NCBI GenBank assembly: GCA_038380795.1
Contig: CM076261.1
Location: forward strand, 37,411,866 to 37,475,865
Direction: 5' to 3'
Length of the DNA: 64,000 bases
Source: Pyrocephalus nanus
Taxonomy: Eukaryota > Chordata > Aves > Passeriformes > Tyrannidae
How positions within the stretch are numbered: position 1 is the first letter of the stretch; every line of letters begins with the position of its first letter. The notes beneath the pieces are model-generated. The model was not told the origin of the DNA, searched no databases, and saw nothing but the letters and a program-made list of their open reading frames with translations. This document shows positions 53,219-64,000 of the stretch, piece after piece. A program made the translations under genes and the position numbers.

Positions 53219-53512
53219 CTCTCCCTTCCCTCTTTTCCCAAGTTCCCAGCTCGCAGGGCTGTTTCTCACCCGGTTCCCCTCCCTCAGCCCTGGCTGCCGG
53301 GCAGCTTTTTGCCCTCCCTTGCCCAGGCTTTCCCGGGGGCTCTCGCCCGTCCTCCTGCCTGTGGCTGAGGGGCTCAGCCTTGCCCTGTGCTGGGGCCGCT
53401 GGAGCCGCTGGGACTGGCGGTGTCCAGGCAGGGCAGCCCTGGATGCTCCACACAGGGACAGCCCGGCACAGTCCCCAGAGCTGCCGCTGCTGCCGGGGCA
53501 CCTGCAGCCTGT
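53219..53512. other. Isolated GC-rich island
   Basis: About 290 bp of GC-rich sequence in DNA that is otherwise clearly AT-rich, with sharp edges and roughly a dozen CpGs. The left part is C/T-rich (CTCTCCCTTCCCTC, CCCGGTTCCCCTCCCTCAGC); the right part has GCCGCTGGAGCCGCTGGGAC and GCTGCCGCTGCTGCCGGGGC. It is followed by an A-rich stretch with AAAATAAAT (53529-53546). Both strands are open for over 110 codons here (plus 53203-53544, minus 53070-53501), an effect of GC-rich DNA lacking stops. The predicted peptides (rich in Gly, Ala, Pro, Ser, Cys) show no domain. It may be a small CpG island or promoter, a GC-biased gene-conversion patch, a retrocopy of a GC-rich transcript, or an unrecognised repeat. 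Confidence 0.6.
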
Positions 53513-54126
53513 ATAGAGTAAGACTCAGAAAAAAAAGAAAATAAATTGCGTGACAGTGTACTTTGGATAGGCACCCTACATTTCAGAAAATTATATTTAA
53601 TGACAAAACTCATTGAGTTTTTGGAGACACGCGCTGTGTCTTTTTTCCTTTCCTTTACTGGAGGCTGTTATTAAAATACAAGTCCCTTTTCTTTTGAATG
53701 CTTTTCATTTGATCTTGTTTTGTGCACAGTTTTAACATTGAGAAGGTCTTTTTATCTCAAACCAAGGAAAGGGCAACATGAAAAAGTATGTGTTTGTTCC
53801 TTTGAGCAAAGCCTGTGCTATCGGGAGCTCTGCCTTTTGGGAGATAACCCTGTCTTTGCTTCTTAAACTCCATCTGAAGGGACAGTGTAGAAGACTGTGG
53901 TTTTGCATGAGCAGGCAGGGAGTATTCCATCAGGGACCTGCCTGTATGCCTCATTGGTACTGAGGTAGTGGAGACCCAGTAACTATCTGGAACAAATGTG
54001 TGTATTTTGTTTTAGTTATAAACTTGTCCTGTCCTGTCAGAAGGAGTCCCAGGGTGGCTGGTATATTTCCTCAGAAGTGTAACATATAAGCAAAGCATAC
54101 ACAGGAAATAAAAGTAAAGAACAGAA

Positions 54127-54174
54127 AAAGAAAACCAAACCAAACCAAAAACAAAACAACAAAAAACCCCAAAC
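54127..54174. repeat. A-rich CAAAC-type simple repeat
   Basis: AAACCAAACCAAACC followed by A-rich CAAAA units, much like the tract near the left edge of the window. Confidence 0.88.
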
Positions 54175-54757
54175 GTGCCAAACATAGAGCATGATTCCCC
54201 ATTGTGCCACATTTTTGGGCAATAATTTACATTGATGCACTTTGGATTTAATTTTAGGAGCTCAAAGCAACTGGTTCTCTAAGTCAACATCTGTACATAT
54301 CCTTCGCCTGAGAATTTTTGAAAACAGCCAAAAAAAAGCAAAACAATAAGACCAAATACTCTACGTTTACTTTGTAATGCATTTATCTAGTTTCAGGTGC
54401 TATATGCAACACTAGTTAGAGATCATTAAGGCTTTTATTAATTTAGTGCTTTGGTGCTCACTATTCTTTTTTGTTACAATTTTGAAAAAATTACACTGTG
54501 TAGAAGGCTTCTAAATTTACTGAAAATCCTGAGTTTCCTAAAATTCAGACCAGAAGTAGAGGAAGAAACACTAGTTTAAATAAAAATGTCCTCCAGCAGT
54601 TAATGAAAATATGATCATTTTATATCCCAGTATCCAAACAGATATCTTCATATTTTTACTATTTTCCTATATATAGTCTAACTGAAACAAACAAACAGGA
54701 ACAAAACTTTTGCTTACTTCTTTAATATTTCTTTAGATAAATTGGATCTCCTAAAAG

Positions 54758-54773
54758 AAAAAAAAAAAAAAAA
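54758..54773. repeat. Poly-A run (A16)
   Basis: Sixteen consecutive A residues in AT-rich unique DNA. No transposon body was recognised upstream. Confidence 0.9.
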
Positions 54774-57700
54774 TTGTGACTTTTGTTCCTCACATAAGCA
54801 CCACTGAAATTCTGAGCATTTAGAGATCTTTATGCCACTGCTTATTAGAGCTGGTCAGGCAGTTGATAAATGTTCAAGAAGAAAACCAGAAATAGCCAAA
54901 AATAACTGTCAGTGCAATACAGTCATTTAGCTGTTGTTGTTGCTCAGTCTTTTCATAGCTTCAATTTCACTATTTCAAAATGCATTTTCATTATGAACTG
55001 GAATGAAAAAACAGGATTTGGAAAAATCCATTAAAAGTTCAGAGATACATTTGCTGAGGGCACAAAGAGTTTTCCTTTGTGTCAAGCTTAAACCTTATTT
55101 ATCTATACAGCATTGTATAGTAATGCATCAAACTTTTATTAGAATAAAAGCTAAATTGTAAGTAATTTAAACTGTGGAATTAGCACATTAGCACTTATTA
55201 AGTAAAAAAAAATCATAATTATTCACTTGGAGTCTTTCCTACAAAATATTTAATCAAAATGGTGATCAAAAAATCACTTCCATATGATAAATCTTCGGTG
55301 TTCAACTCTTCCTTCAAGAACATCTCAAGCTGCAGAAGCACACAAGCAGCACTTGAGAATGGTTTGGCCTGTGGGAAGCACCTTGCTTCATATTATTGAA
55401 GCAACAGTGGAAAATTAATGTCTTTCTCAGCAATAACCCAGTCGGCAATATTTGCTCTAAATGAAATAGAAGGAAGAAAGGAGTGTATGCCATGTATCAT
55501 GCTGATTGCACTTTTGTGTAATGACTCACTTCAATGTCTGTGCTGAAACCAACATACATGAAATCTACCACGACTATAATGGACTTTTCTTTCTTTAACA
55601 CTAAACTATAATTACACTATCTGAAGCTGGTATTATAATTACAACAGCTTAACTCCCTTAGGAAAACCCTTTCATTTTAACTTCAAAATGAAGTTCAATG
55701 GAGTTAACTTCAGCAATGATCAAGAAGGGAATGAGAGAAAACTGAAAGGAAATGTTAATGTCACAGGCATGAGGGGAAGTTAAGGTTTATTCTGCTGTCA
55801 ATAAATAGCTAATAATTTTGCATGTTTAGGAGTACCTATCCATTAAATCTGTTGGGTTTTAAGGCTTTTTTTCTATTATTGTATGTTTTCAAAAATGTTG
55901 CAGTCATTCCAATCATGGATGGTCATTACAAGCCACCAAACAATGAGAAAGAAAGGTATAAATGCAAAGTCCTTTGCGTGCTGATACACGTAGTCTGGTG
56001 CTTTCCAGTGTAGATGAATGTAAGTCAGCTCAAAATCCAAAGTCATAAGCCATTGTTAGAAAGATGCAGCTTAGTTAGCCAGGCTGCTTCTCCCCAGATA
56101 CTTTGTAGTCTGCAGCTTTTGGAGTCTGTAGACAACTTGCTTATTCTGCCTTTTCTGGGAGCAAGACTGGGGAAAGGGAAGGAGAAATCAGAGCACTCTA
56201 AGCTTTCTTTGTTCTTCAGTATTTTTCTTAAGACTGTGCCTCCTAGGAGAATATCCAAGAAGAGGCATAAATTGTGCACTACTTTTCCTCTGCTTCCCAT
56301 GTGCTTGGAACAGTCTGAAAGAAATTGTTCCTCCCTAATGGCTCCAGCAGAGGCAAGACCGCTGTATCCCACCCTTAGGCTGATTGTGACTCTGAATCTA
56401 GCCTATATTGGAGAGTTTTGGAGATTTTAACATACAGATGCAGACTTTGAAAAAAATACTGCCTGCAGGGGCCAAAATCCATAAGGTGTAACAGGTTTAA
56501 ACTACTTAACTTTAAGGAACAGAGCTAGTTTTCAACATTTGAGAAAAGACTTATAATTTTTAGCCACCTCAGTAGTGCACATGAAATCAGTTTTCTCGAT
56601 TGTTAAGTGGATGTGAACTGAGGAATGCAATGTTTAATTTCTTCCTAAATGATTGCAACATTAAGCATTAGGGATAGCCTCCTCAGCTCCAGTGGCTCCT
56701 AGCGGTTACACAGAGTCTGCATAGAGGTATTACATTGTGCTGTCATTTTCAGCTGTAATGTCAAGCCCTTACACCTACTCAAAGTTATCTATATATTGAA
56801 CTCATGCCAGAAAAAAAAGAACACACAGAAAGGTAGTTGAAAGCCATGTTTGATTCCTCTTCCCCAGGCAGTGCCAAAAGGGGTAAAATAAGATTAATGC
56901 TGTTACCACCACTGCAAGTGATCTTCAGCTGAGGCACCACAATAAAAAAAAACAACTTTTATGTCAAAAAAGTGAACACCTAAAATGATATTTTAAGTTT
57001 TCCTCATTTCTACTAATAGTCATGAATTTTGGGGCATGTTAATATCGTTTAATGTTATTTAAGATAATAAATTTGTATAATCAAGCACCATATTTCCATG
57101 GCATTAGATTCTCTGGTTATGCTTTTATCACTAGCAACAACATTTCACTCCCATAGAGAATGCAAGTGAAAAGTTTGAAAGGCCATGTCATTTTTATGTT
57201 ATTTTTTAGATTATTTTGAAGCCAAACATAGGAATGCATCTGTTTCTGGGCGATAAACATATTGACTTTCTTCCCTTCTGGCTATGCCAATTCTTTAATC
57301 AGGTGGCTCTTTCACATCATCTTTCTTGCTTCTTCTTAGCCTAACAGGGACAGAATTATTTTTTTAATATAATTTTAATACAGTTAATTCTTTTAATAAA
57401 ATACAATACAATATTTCTTTAACGTACAAGTTTACCATCATCTGTGTCTCAATATTTATTTCCCCCCCAAGTTTCTTTCCATAAAGAAATATAGTGTCTT
57501 GTTGACCTTCACTGTCATTCAGGTTTTTATTTTGTCTTCTGTGCATTTATTTCTGACATTTGTTCTGCTTGGTACCTTTGCTGTTCTTTCTGTTTTCTTT
57601 GCTCTCTTTCTGTCCCCTCTATATGCATATGGCTTTAGTGATCTGGCAAAATGCATCTGCAACATTCTTAAAGCTTATACTGATGTTACAATTCCTCTTT

Positions 57701-58220
57701 AAGATTTTAAGAGTTTAAAAATTTTTAGGAGGGATTTGCATATACACTTTTAAAACAATTTTTTCAGATCTCTCTTTGCCATGGTCCCATTAACAGCCCT
57801 TCTCCTATTTCTTGGATCACCATTTATTTTGGTATTTTGGTGGTGGTGTTTTGTTTTTTTTTTTCCTCATGACATAGCTGCTTTCTGTTGCTTCCCATAT
57901 CTCACATAGCTATTCTCATTAATTCTAAACTTTCCTCCCATTATACTGAATTCTAAAAATACCATTCTGTAATTTCACTGCCTTGGACAAAAATATTAAA
58001 TTATTTGAAATTATTGTGTATTAAGGACAAAGAATGATAAGATGCTGTGCTAGATAGAAAGTTAGTACCATGGTAAAATAACGTTTGACAATAGATGATG
58101 TGTTTCTTTATTATAATTCTTCCCATTACCTTCTTGTAGAGGTTTAGGAGACTAGGTAGGAACATTTGTGCTCATGAGTGTATATATAGAAGAGATATAC
58201 TGAATATACCCATATATCAG

Positions 58221-58238
58221 AAAAAAAAAAAAAAAAAA
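58221..58238. repeat. Poly-A run (A18)
   Basis: Eighteen consecutive A residues followed by CACCAAAACC. No recognisable retrotransposon body upstream. Confidence 0.92.
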
Positions 58239-59436
58239 CACCAAAACCTGTGAGGCATAGTAAGCAATGTCCATAGGGTTTTTCCATTCCTGGGTCCATG
58301 GTATATGGGTCTGATTAACTGCTGTGCCCTAATGAAGACACAGGCATCCTGCACCCCGAGAGAAGACTGTGCCAACACTTTGTCTTGGCCAGCACAGTGT
58401 CCCCCTCTCTTTCATGAGATGCTGCATGGCTTCAGTAAATCATAGAATGGGTATATTTGCTGTGTGGAATGTGATCTTTTCTTTGAGGTTACCTACAAAA
58501 TAAAGTGTGCTGCCTACCTACATTAGGTAAGGACTCTATACAGCCATGTAAATTAAAACTAGTTGTGATGGAGAGGAAATTGTGCAGGAGCAAGAAGCTT
58601 TCCCTGCGCCTTTGATGGGGATACAGACTGCCCTGCACTAGAATAAAGCAGCGTCTTTCAAATTCAGGAAGATTTATTCCAGTTTAATGTTATTACACTA
58701 TCAAAAGTATTTTTATCACTTATGCAAAATTTTTGGTTCCCTAGCATACTCCTTTTATTATTCCAAGGCCTTGCCACATGTTTTCCAACATTATTTTAAA
58801 GTGGATTGACACCTTCTTAAAGAATAGATCAAAATTCTCGGCGTTATAAAAGCACTGGACATTGAAGTCTTATATTTATCCTTGGGCTTACTAGAGATGG
58901 CAGGGAGGTTGAGAACATCTCTATCCTACCCATGATTCAAATCTAATCTGTAGGGATTGTCTTTTCTTTTTGAGAGAGAGATAATGCAATCTGCAGAATT
59001 GAGCTTGACAGAAAATGTTTTGTCGATTATGTATGAAGCTTTGAGATATACTATTCTATCAACTAGGGAGCATGGATAAAACCTGCAAAATTCAATTGCT
59101 TTAAGGATCTTTAATACTTCAAAATTGGACTGGATATTTTTCTATTGAAAGTCTAAAACTTCATCCAACAAGGCAGTTCAGCTCACATCTGTATTACAAA
59201 TGATTTACTATGGTAAAAGTAAATATGTTTATTTTCATGCAAGACCAGAGATCAAGCACTCTGCTTTCTTCTGAAGTTACAAATCACTTCTTCTAGCAAG
59301 ACTTTGATTATTAGGTGGATTTTTTCAACCTGTAGATTTTAGTATCAGACCCCTTTCTTAATTCTTCATTCTGTGCAGAAGACGTCAGCAATCAGTCAAG
59401 TTTTTAGTTTACAGCCCTAGAGACATGCAGAATACC

Positions 59437-60178
59437 ATCATATAATCATAGAATGTTAAGAGTTGGAAGGTATCTTAAAGATCATCTAATCCCAACACCA
59501 GGTTGCTCAAGGCCTTATCCAACTGGCCTTTAACAATGCCAGGGTTCGAGTATCCACAACCTTCCTGGGCAACCTGTTTCAGCATCTCACCACACTCAAA
59601 GTAAAGACTTTCTTCCTAATATCTAAGATAAATTTTCTCTCTTTCAGTTTTTATCTATTAATCTTTGTCCTTGATCTAGAGGTCCTGACAAAGAGTTCCT
59701 CTCTGGCTTCCCTGTATCACTTCAGATACTAGAAGATTGTTGCAGGCTGAACAGCCCCAACTTTTTCAGCCTGTCTTGGAGGGAAGATGCTCCAGTCCTC
59801 TTACCAACTTTGTGGCCTTTCTCTGGACTTGCTCCAACAGTTCCATGTCCTTCTTATGTTGGGAGCACTAGAACTGTACACAGTACTCCAGGAAGGGTCT
59901 CACAAGAGCAGACTAGAGGGAATCATCTCCTTGAACCTTCTGGAAACAGTCCTTTTGATGTAGCCCGTGATCCCAGCTTTCTAGGCTGTGAGCACACACT
60001 GTCAGCTCAGGTTAAGGTTTTTGTCAAGCCCCACACCCACATCTTTCTCCACAGGGCTGCTCTCAGTCACTTATCCACCCAACCTGTAGATGTGCCGGAG
60101 ATTGCCATGATGCAGGTGTAAGATCTTGCACTTCTCTTTGCACTGGCCCATCTCTCAAGCCTGTCAAGGTCTTTCAGG
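59437..60178 (-). mobile_element. CR1 LINE, 5'-truncated
   Basis: About 740 bp of CR1 on the minus strand. On the plus strand it starts with ATAATCATAGAATG (the complement of the 3'-terminal 8-mers) and GTTGGAAGG, then TTAAAGATCATCTAATCCCA, a near-perfect CR1 3' signature. It continues through CCTGGGCAACCTGTTTCAGC, the GTACTCCAGGAAGGGTCTCA segment and the CCACACCCACATCTTTCTCC segment. It ends with the AGATCTTGCACTT part and CTGTCAAGGTCTTTCAGGAG. It covers the 3' UTR and the end of ORF2. The open frame from 59810 to 60121 reads antisense to ORF2 and is not a gene. It is better preserved at the 3' end than the copy at 9.2 kb. Confidence 0.95.
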
Positions 60179-63100
60179 AGAGTGACAGTCACAGACATAG
60201 AGGAAATGGGAGCAAATACAGATTCCTTGGTATGATTTTTTTGAAGTCCATGCATTCCTGTATTCCTGCTGTAGCAACTGCACAGGGACTGCATTTTCCT
60301 ACAGTAACTTTTTTTGAAAAGTAAATAGTTCTTAACATTATTTTCCTCCTCAGTATTATTTTAAGATAAAAAGCAAACTGAATATGGATGTCTTTTTTGG
60401 GTAAGAAATTATAGAAGAAATAACTTCTCTCTGTCTATGATCAAAGTGGTGGGAAAAGTACAGCAAAACAAAGGGCATGAAAATCCTTGTATGTTTTGAG
60501 CTTCTAAATCAATCATGGACAGATAGTCATAAACAGCAGATTAAAGTAAATGACTAACAAAAAGCAAGTTAAACTCTGACCTTTCATACAAAACTTTCCT
60601 AACATGCAAGGACTCAGGCTAAGTCAGAAGCTAACCTGGTATAGTCCAAGGATATGCTTTGTAGTCCTGTCTTCTTTAATTACTGCAATGTCAGTTCAGT
60701 GGTTCTGTGAATAAAGAAAGCTTTTTTCTTTTTTCTTTTTTTCCCAAGCTAACTAGCATATCATCTTCCTTGGCCTGTTTACCCTCAGCAGAGAAAAACA
60801 TGTTGAAGACTTCGGGCATGTAGTGCGTGACATTTTGATGCTTTGATCTGACTGCTGTACACAGAAGTGGTTAAGGCAGAAATAAAACATCTGGAGTGTT
60901 CTATCAAAACAATGTCTATTGTGCCTGAAAATATGTGTGTTTATGTGTAAATGATCATGTGCATGCATATGTGCATATTGTCTTCAATATCTTTTATTTT
61001 TCTTTTATTTTTCACACCTTACACATATTTCAGATCACTATCTGTGAAGTCACATCCCCTTATTTGATCAACTCCCCTCTCAGATTATCATTGGCCAGAG
61101 TTTTAAAATTTATATATGGACTTTTAAAGCAACTCAAGACTAGTTCATGAACTCTTTATCCTTTTTATACAATTTCCATGGGTTTGTCCCCTGACGCATT
61201 GTTTAAACAGAATCCTGTATGAAAGCTTCTGTGTAGAAAGTTAACAATAAAGAGAGAAAGGATAATAAGCTTTCAGTCTATTGTATACTAAGGAAGAGAA
61301 AGCAGTGAGTGATATTTACCCCTACACAGCAACCCCTGGGCCTCTGCCTGCAGCCTGGAACTACTGAGAAAGTTCACAGTTGAAAGTCTTCCTGAAAACT
61401 ATAAAAAAGTGTAGTATGTATCAGGCTAAAGTCATGATACATCAGCAATTTTTTAGCTGCACTGCCCAGCATTTTATAGGGGATCAGCATGAAATTCTCA
61501 AATAGACTTCAAACTGTATTATACATGTTTAAACTAAGATTAGAAAGGAGTCCAAGATAAAGCACTAGATTAAATCCTAGTGTGCAAATCAGGATAATCT
61601 AATTAATAGTTAATGATGATCTAAAGCCTTTAGTGGTGTCAGTTTATTCATCTTTAGATAAAACACAGCTCTCATCTCTGAAATAAGTAATAGGCTTTTA
61701 TAACCTTATGCTCAGTGACTAAAGAGACACATTGTGCAATGCATTAATATCTATTAATAATATTGTCAGTATCATGAACAATCATCAAATAATTTATGTA
61801 GGTGACTATATTTGTGAAGAATTTAACACCCAGCTTGCATCTACACCCACACAGGTTATCACAATGTGATACTTTTTATTAGAATATATTTTGGGTTTAA
61901 TTGAGACTTTAATACTCAAATAGCATCAGAGTGGATGCTCTAAGTCTTTATGCATGTGTTAAAATTAAATATAAAAGCTAAGTAAAATGAAAACATTATA
62001 GCCCTGGAAAAAGTAAGGTGGAATTGGAATTGTATGAATAAAGAACAAGAACAGTTCTTTATCTGTTTACAGGCATATTCTAAAATTCAAAGGGCAAAAT
62101 ATTGTGTTTCATCTGAAATATAATGTTCATGTGCAAAACTGAAGAACAAAATCAATTACCATGCTGGTTTGCACGAATAACAGAGTTGCCAGTTTAAGGA
62201 ACTGGCCATTATTAATGCATCTTTCTAACAGTCTCCTTTAAATTTGACAGTCAGACAGCAGTTACCCCAGAAGAGCCTTATGTACTTGTCTGCTGTTTTT
62301 CACTTAATAAACATTTACTTGTTGATTATGTTTTCTCTCTCTTGTTCCTAAAATGGTAAATCTAACACCCTAAAATGGACAGGCATTTGTCTCAAATTCA
62401 GCATTATTATTTACAAGATTTTGTGAAAGTATAAACAGTGATGTTGTGTTCCCTTTAATAACAAATGATTTATGCTGGGACATTTTAGTAGCTTTGTATT
62501 ACCTTCTGACATGAGATCCATTAAGATGTCACAGCTGCAGCTGTGTGCTTATAATCTCTTTCACCTCACTTTGTGTTTTGGGGAGGGGAATGATATTGGA
62601 TCAGGCGCACTCCCAGGGTATGGGATGGATTTGTTATTATTGGCAAAGACATGGAAGACATTTCATTCACTGCTTGATCTTCAGCCTATTGAGGTCACTA
62701 GAAAAACTTCTATTGACTCAAGTGGTGCTGGATCAACCTCTCAGAGAGCTGATAAATGTTATCTAGTTCTTGTCAACAGTAAGAAAAGGAAAGTCAGTGT
62801 GAGCTACAATAAACCGCACTGCTTTTGTCTGAAAAGAAAATGTCTACTTCCAACTTGTTTAAAGTACGGAAAGTTTCAACAACCAACAATAATTAGAAAA
62901 TAATGATAATGAAATCCTCTTTCCTAACTGCATTTTTTTCCTAGTTTCTCCTCTTGCACTTTCTTATTGAATGATTTTTGCTGCCTCATTTCTTTGCCAC
63001 TTCCCAGGCTCTTCAGCTAACTTTCAGGCTTCTAAACATGCCATTCAGTATTTTTTTACCCTTCACAAAAGAGTATACTCACCTCCCATCTTGGCACTTC

Positions 63101-64000
63101 TTCACACATTTTCTTTTTTCTTTTTTTTTCTTTTTTTTGCTGTGACCTCTGTCCCATCTGCTTCTGCTGCTAGTTTTGTGTTAAACTGTCTGTCCTTTCT
63201 TTGTCAGTAGTTGCATCAGGTCTCAGGAGTGAAATGTCTTTGGAACACTGAATTTTTCAAATAATTTTGTAAGTAATTTAAAAGTCCTCCAACTGCCACT
63301 CACTGCTAAATCATTTTCCCAAACTGTTACCAGACAGTAATAGGCAGCACCCTTATTTTAGAAATCTGATGTAAAGGAGCTATATAGAAACTAAGAAATA
63401 TTAAGAACAAATTCCTTCTTGTCTCTACCAAAATAAATAGTCTTTTGGTTCTGTGATTATTTATCAGATTTAGCACTGTAAATATTAGCTATGAAAGTGA
63501 ATTAGCTTGTCTACTACTACTACGTTTTAGTTTACAGTAAAACATTCTTATGTCTTCTGTTTAGTCTAATCTAATTTCCCATGAAAACTTGAGTTGTATC
63601 CTCAACTTGAGGGAATTTTTTCCAGTCTGCAAGAGTTGCTTTGTCTTTCAGTATCTACTGAAACTTTTCAATGAATGTTAGAGACCCGTAATTTAAGGTT
63701 ACTATGTGAATAGTAACTATGTGAGGTTTCAAGTGAATCCACACCATTTATCTGTGGTGTCTTAGGAATTATTTGGTATGCACAGATAACTGTCCCCAAG
63801 TTAACTTGAAGGATGGTCAAGAGATAACCCTGTGCCATTAATTTTGGGTTCTTGAAACCATGGGCCATTTGTTTACAAAGAAAAATAGCAAGACTTAAAA
63901 GTATACCATTACAAGATCAGCATGAAAATCCTCTTAAATCTCACAACATGTAAAGGTTGCCAAGGTGCATATTATAATTTTCTCTGAACATGCACACACA
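60179..64000. other. Non-coding right end of the window, no gene found
   Basis: Unique AT-rich DNA. The frame at 62472-62903 (plus, 143 codons) has no recognisable domain or family resemblance; its sequence is less repetitive than most here. The stretch at about 62.15-62.4 kb is repeat-free and a possible conserved non-coding element. No RNA gene is seen. Confidence 0.6.
63110..63138. repeat. C-punctuated poly-T tract
   Basis: T runs of 6 to 10 separated by single C residues: a shorter version of the tract at 36.9 kb. Confidence 0.88.

Larger units (their letters stand above)
53513..59436. other. Non-coding stretch, no gene found
   Basis: Unique AT-rich DNA with two A-rich runs listed separately. 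The frame at 56014-56430 (plus, 138 codons) shares its DNA with a 109-codon frame on the other strand, and neither has a recognisable domain. No RNA gene is seen. Confidence 0.6.

Noticed and set aside
53070..53544. Overlapping frames of 143 (minus) and 113 (plus) codons
   Set aside because: GC-rich DNA is poor in stop codons on both strands. The peptides are Gly/Ala/Pro/Ser/Cys-rich without motifs. Kept as a GC island, not as a gene.
56014..56430. 138-codon plus-strand frame with a 109-codon minus-strand frame over it
   Set aside because: No recognisable family on either strand and no splice-site or promoter context. Probably chance.
58438..58460. ATCATAGAATGGG resembling a CR1 3' end
   Set aside because: The next bases do not continue with GTTGGAAGGGACC or any other CR1 3' sequence. 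A chance match.
59810..60121. 103-codon plus-strand frame
   Set aside because: Lies entirely within the minus-strand CR1 copy and reads antisense to its ORF2.
62472..62903. 143-codon plus-strand frame
   Set aside because: Mixed composition but no resemblance to a known family. The start is arbitrary and no promoter-like or splice context was seen.
1..64000. CRISPR array, operons, ribosome binding sites or other prokaryotic features
   Set aside because: The repeats identify vertebrate nuclear DNA. No regularly spaced direct repeats or compact gene order were seen.
1..64000. tRNA, snRNA, rRNA or known miRNA genes
   Set aside because: No A/B-box pair with cloverleaf-like pairing, no U6/U1/7SK start, and no recognisable miRNA hairpin were seen by eye. 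A covariance-model search would be decisive and could not be run here.

Overview
The window reads as AT-rich, CpG-poor, non-coding nuclear DNA from a bird. The lineage call rests on interspersed repeats. There are three clear CR1 LINE pieces with typical avian 3' regions, a short CR1 reverse-transcriptase fragment, a much older CR1-like fossil, and a solo LTR of an avian ERVL-like type. Nothing looks mammalian (no Alu/B1-type SINE, no L1) or prokaryotic. The order of bird cannot be fixed from this sequence.

I could not support any protein-coding gene, exon or structural RNA gene. The longest open frames (about 60 to 204 codons) are scattered over both strands, are low in complexity or repeat-derived, and resemble no family I recognise. 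The window is best described as a gene desert or the interior of a very large intron. An exon too short or too diverged to see by eye cannot be excluded.

Layout. 1-9197: unique AT-rich DNA with an A-rich tract near the left edge, an (AG) microsatellite, a 14-bp tandem duplication and a T16 pyrimidine tract. 9198-9525: CR1 3' end, minus strand. 12020-12635: complete solo LTR (606 bp) with an exact 5-bp target duplication. 12636-25796: unique DNA with a small palindrome, a second 14-bp tandem duplication and a 15-bp perfect inverted repeat near 25.1 kb. 25797-26582: CR1, plus strand, with a decayed ORF2 C-terminus. 28155-28262: orphan CR1 ORF2 fragment. 26.6-48.8 kb: unique DNA with long homopolymer tracts (T29 at 30.2 kb, a C-punctuated T tract at 36.9 kb, an A-rich block at 42.9 kb). 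48.28-48.76 kb: a 34-bp tandem duplication and a (GAAT) microsatellite. 48770-49850: ancient CR1-like fossil, minus strand. 53219-53512: an isolated GC-rich island. 59437-60178: CR1 3' part, minus strand. 60179-64000: unique DNA.

No genes act together here. What function there is would most plausibly be regulatory. I list several repeat-free stretches whose look (TAAT-core motifs, little simple sequence) makes them candidates for conserved non-coding elements; this can only be settled by alignment to other birds. I found no convincing new biological system. The items most worth checking are the GC-rich island at 53.2 kb, the 17-bp direct repeat pair at 51.45/51.72 kb, the hairpin at 25.06-25.12 kb, and the dual-frame open segment at 26.9-27.2 kb.
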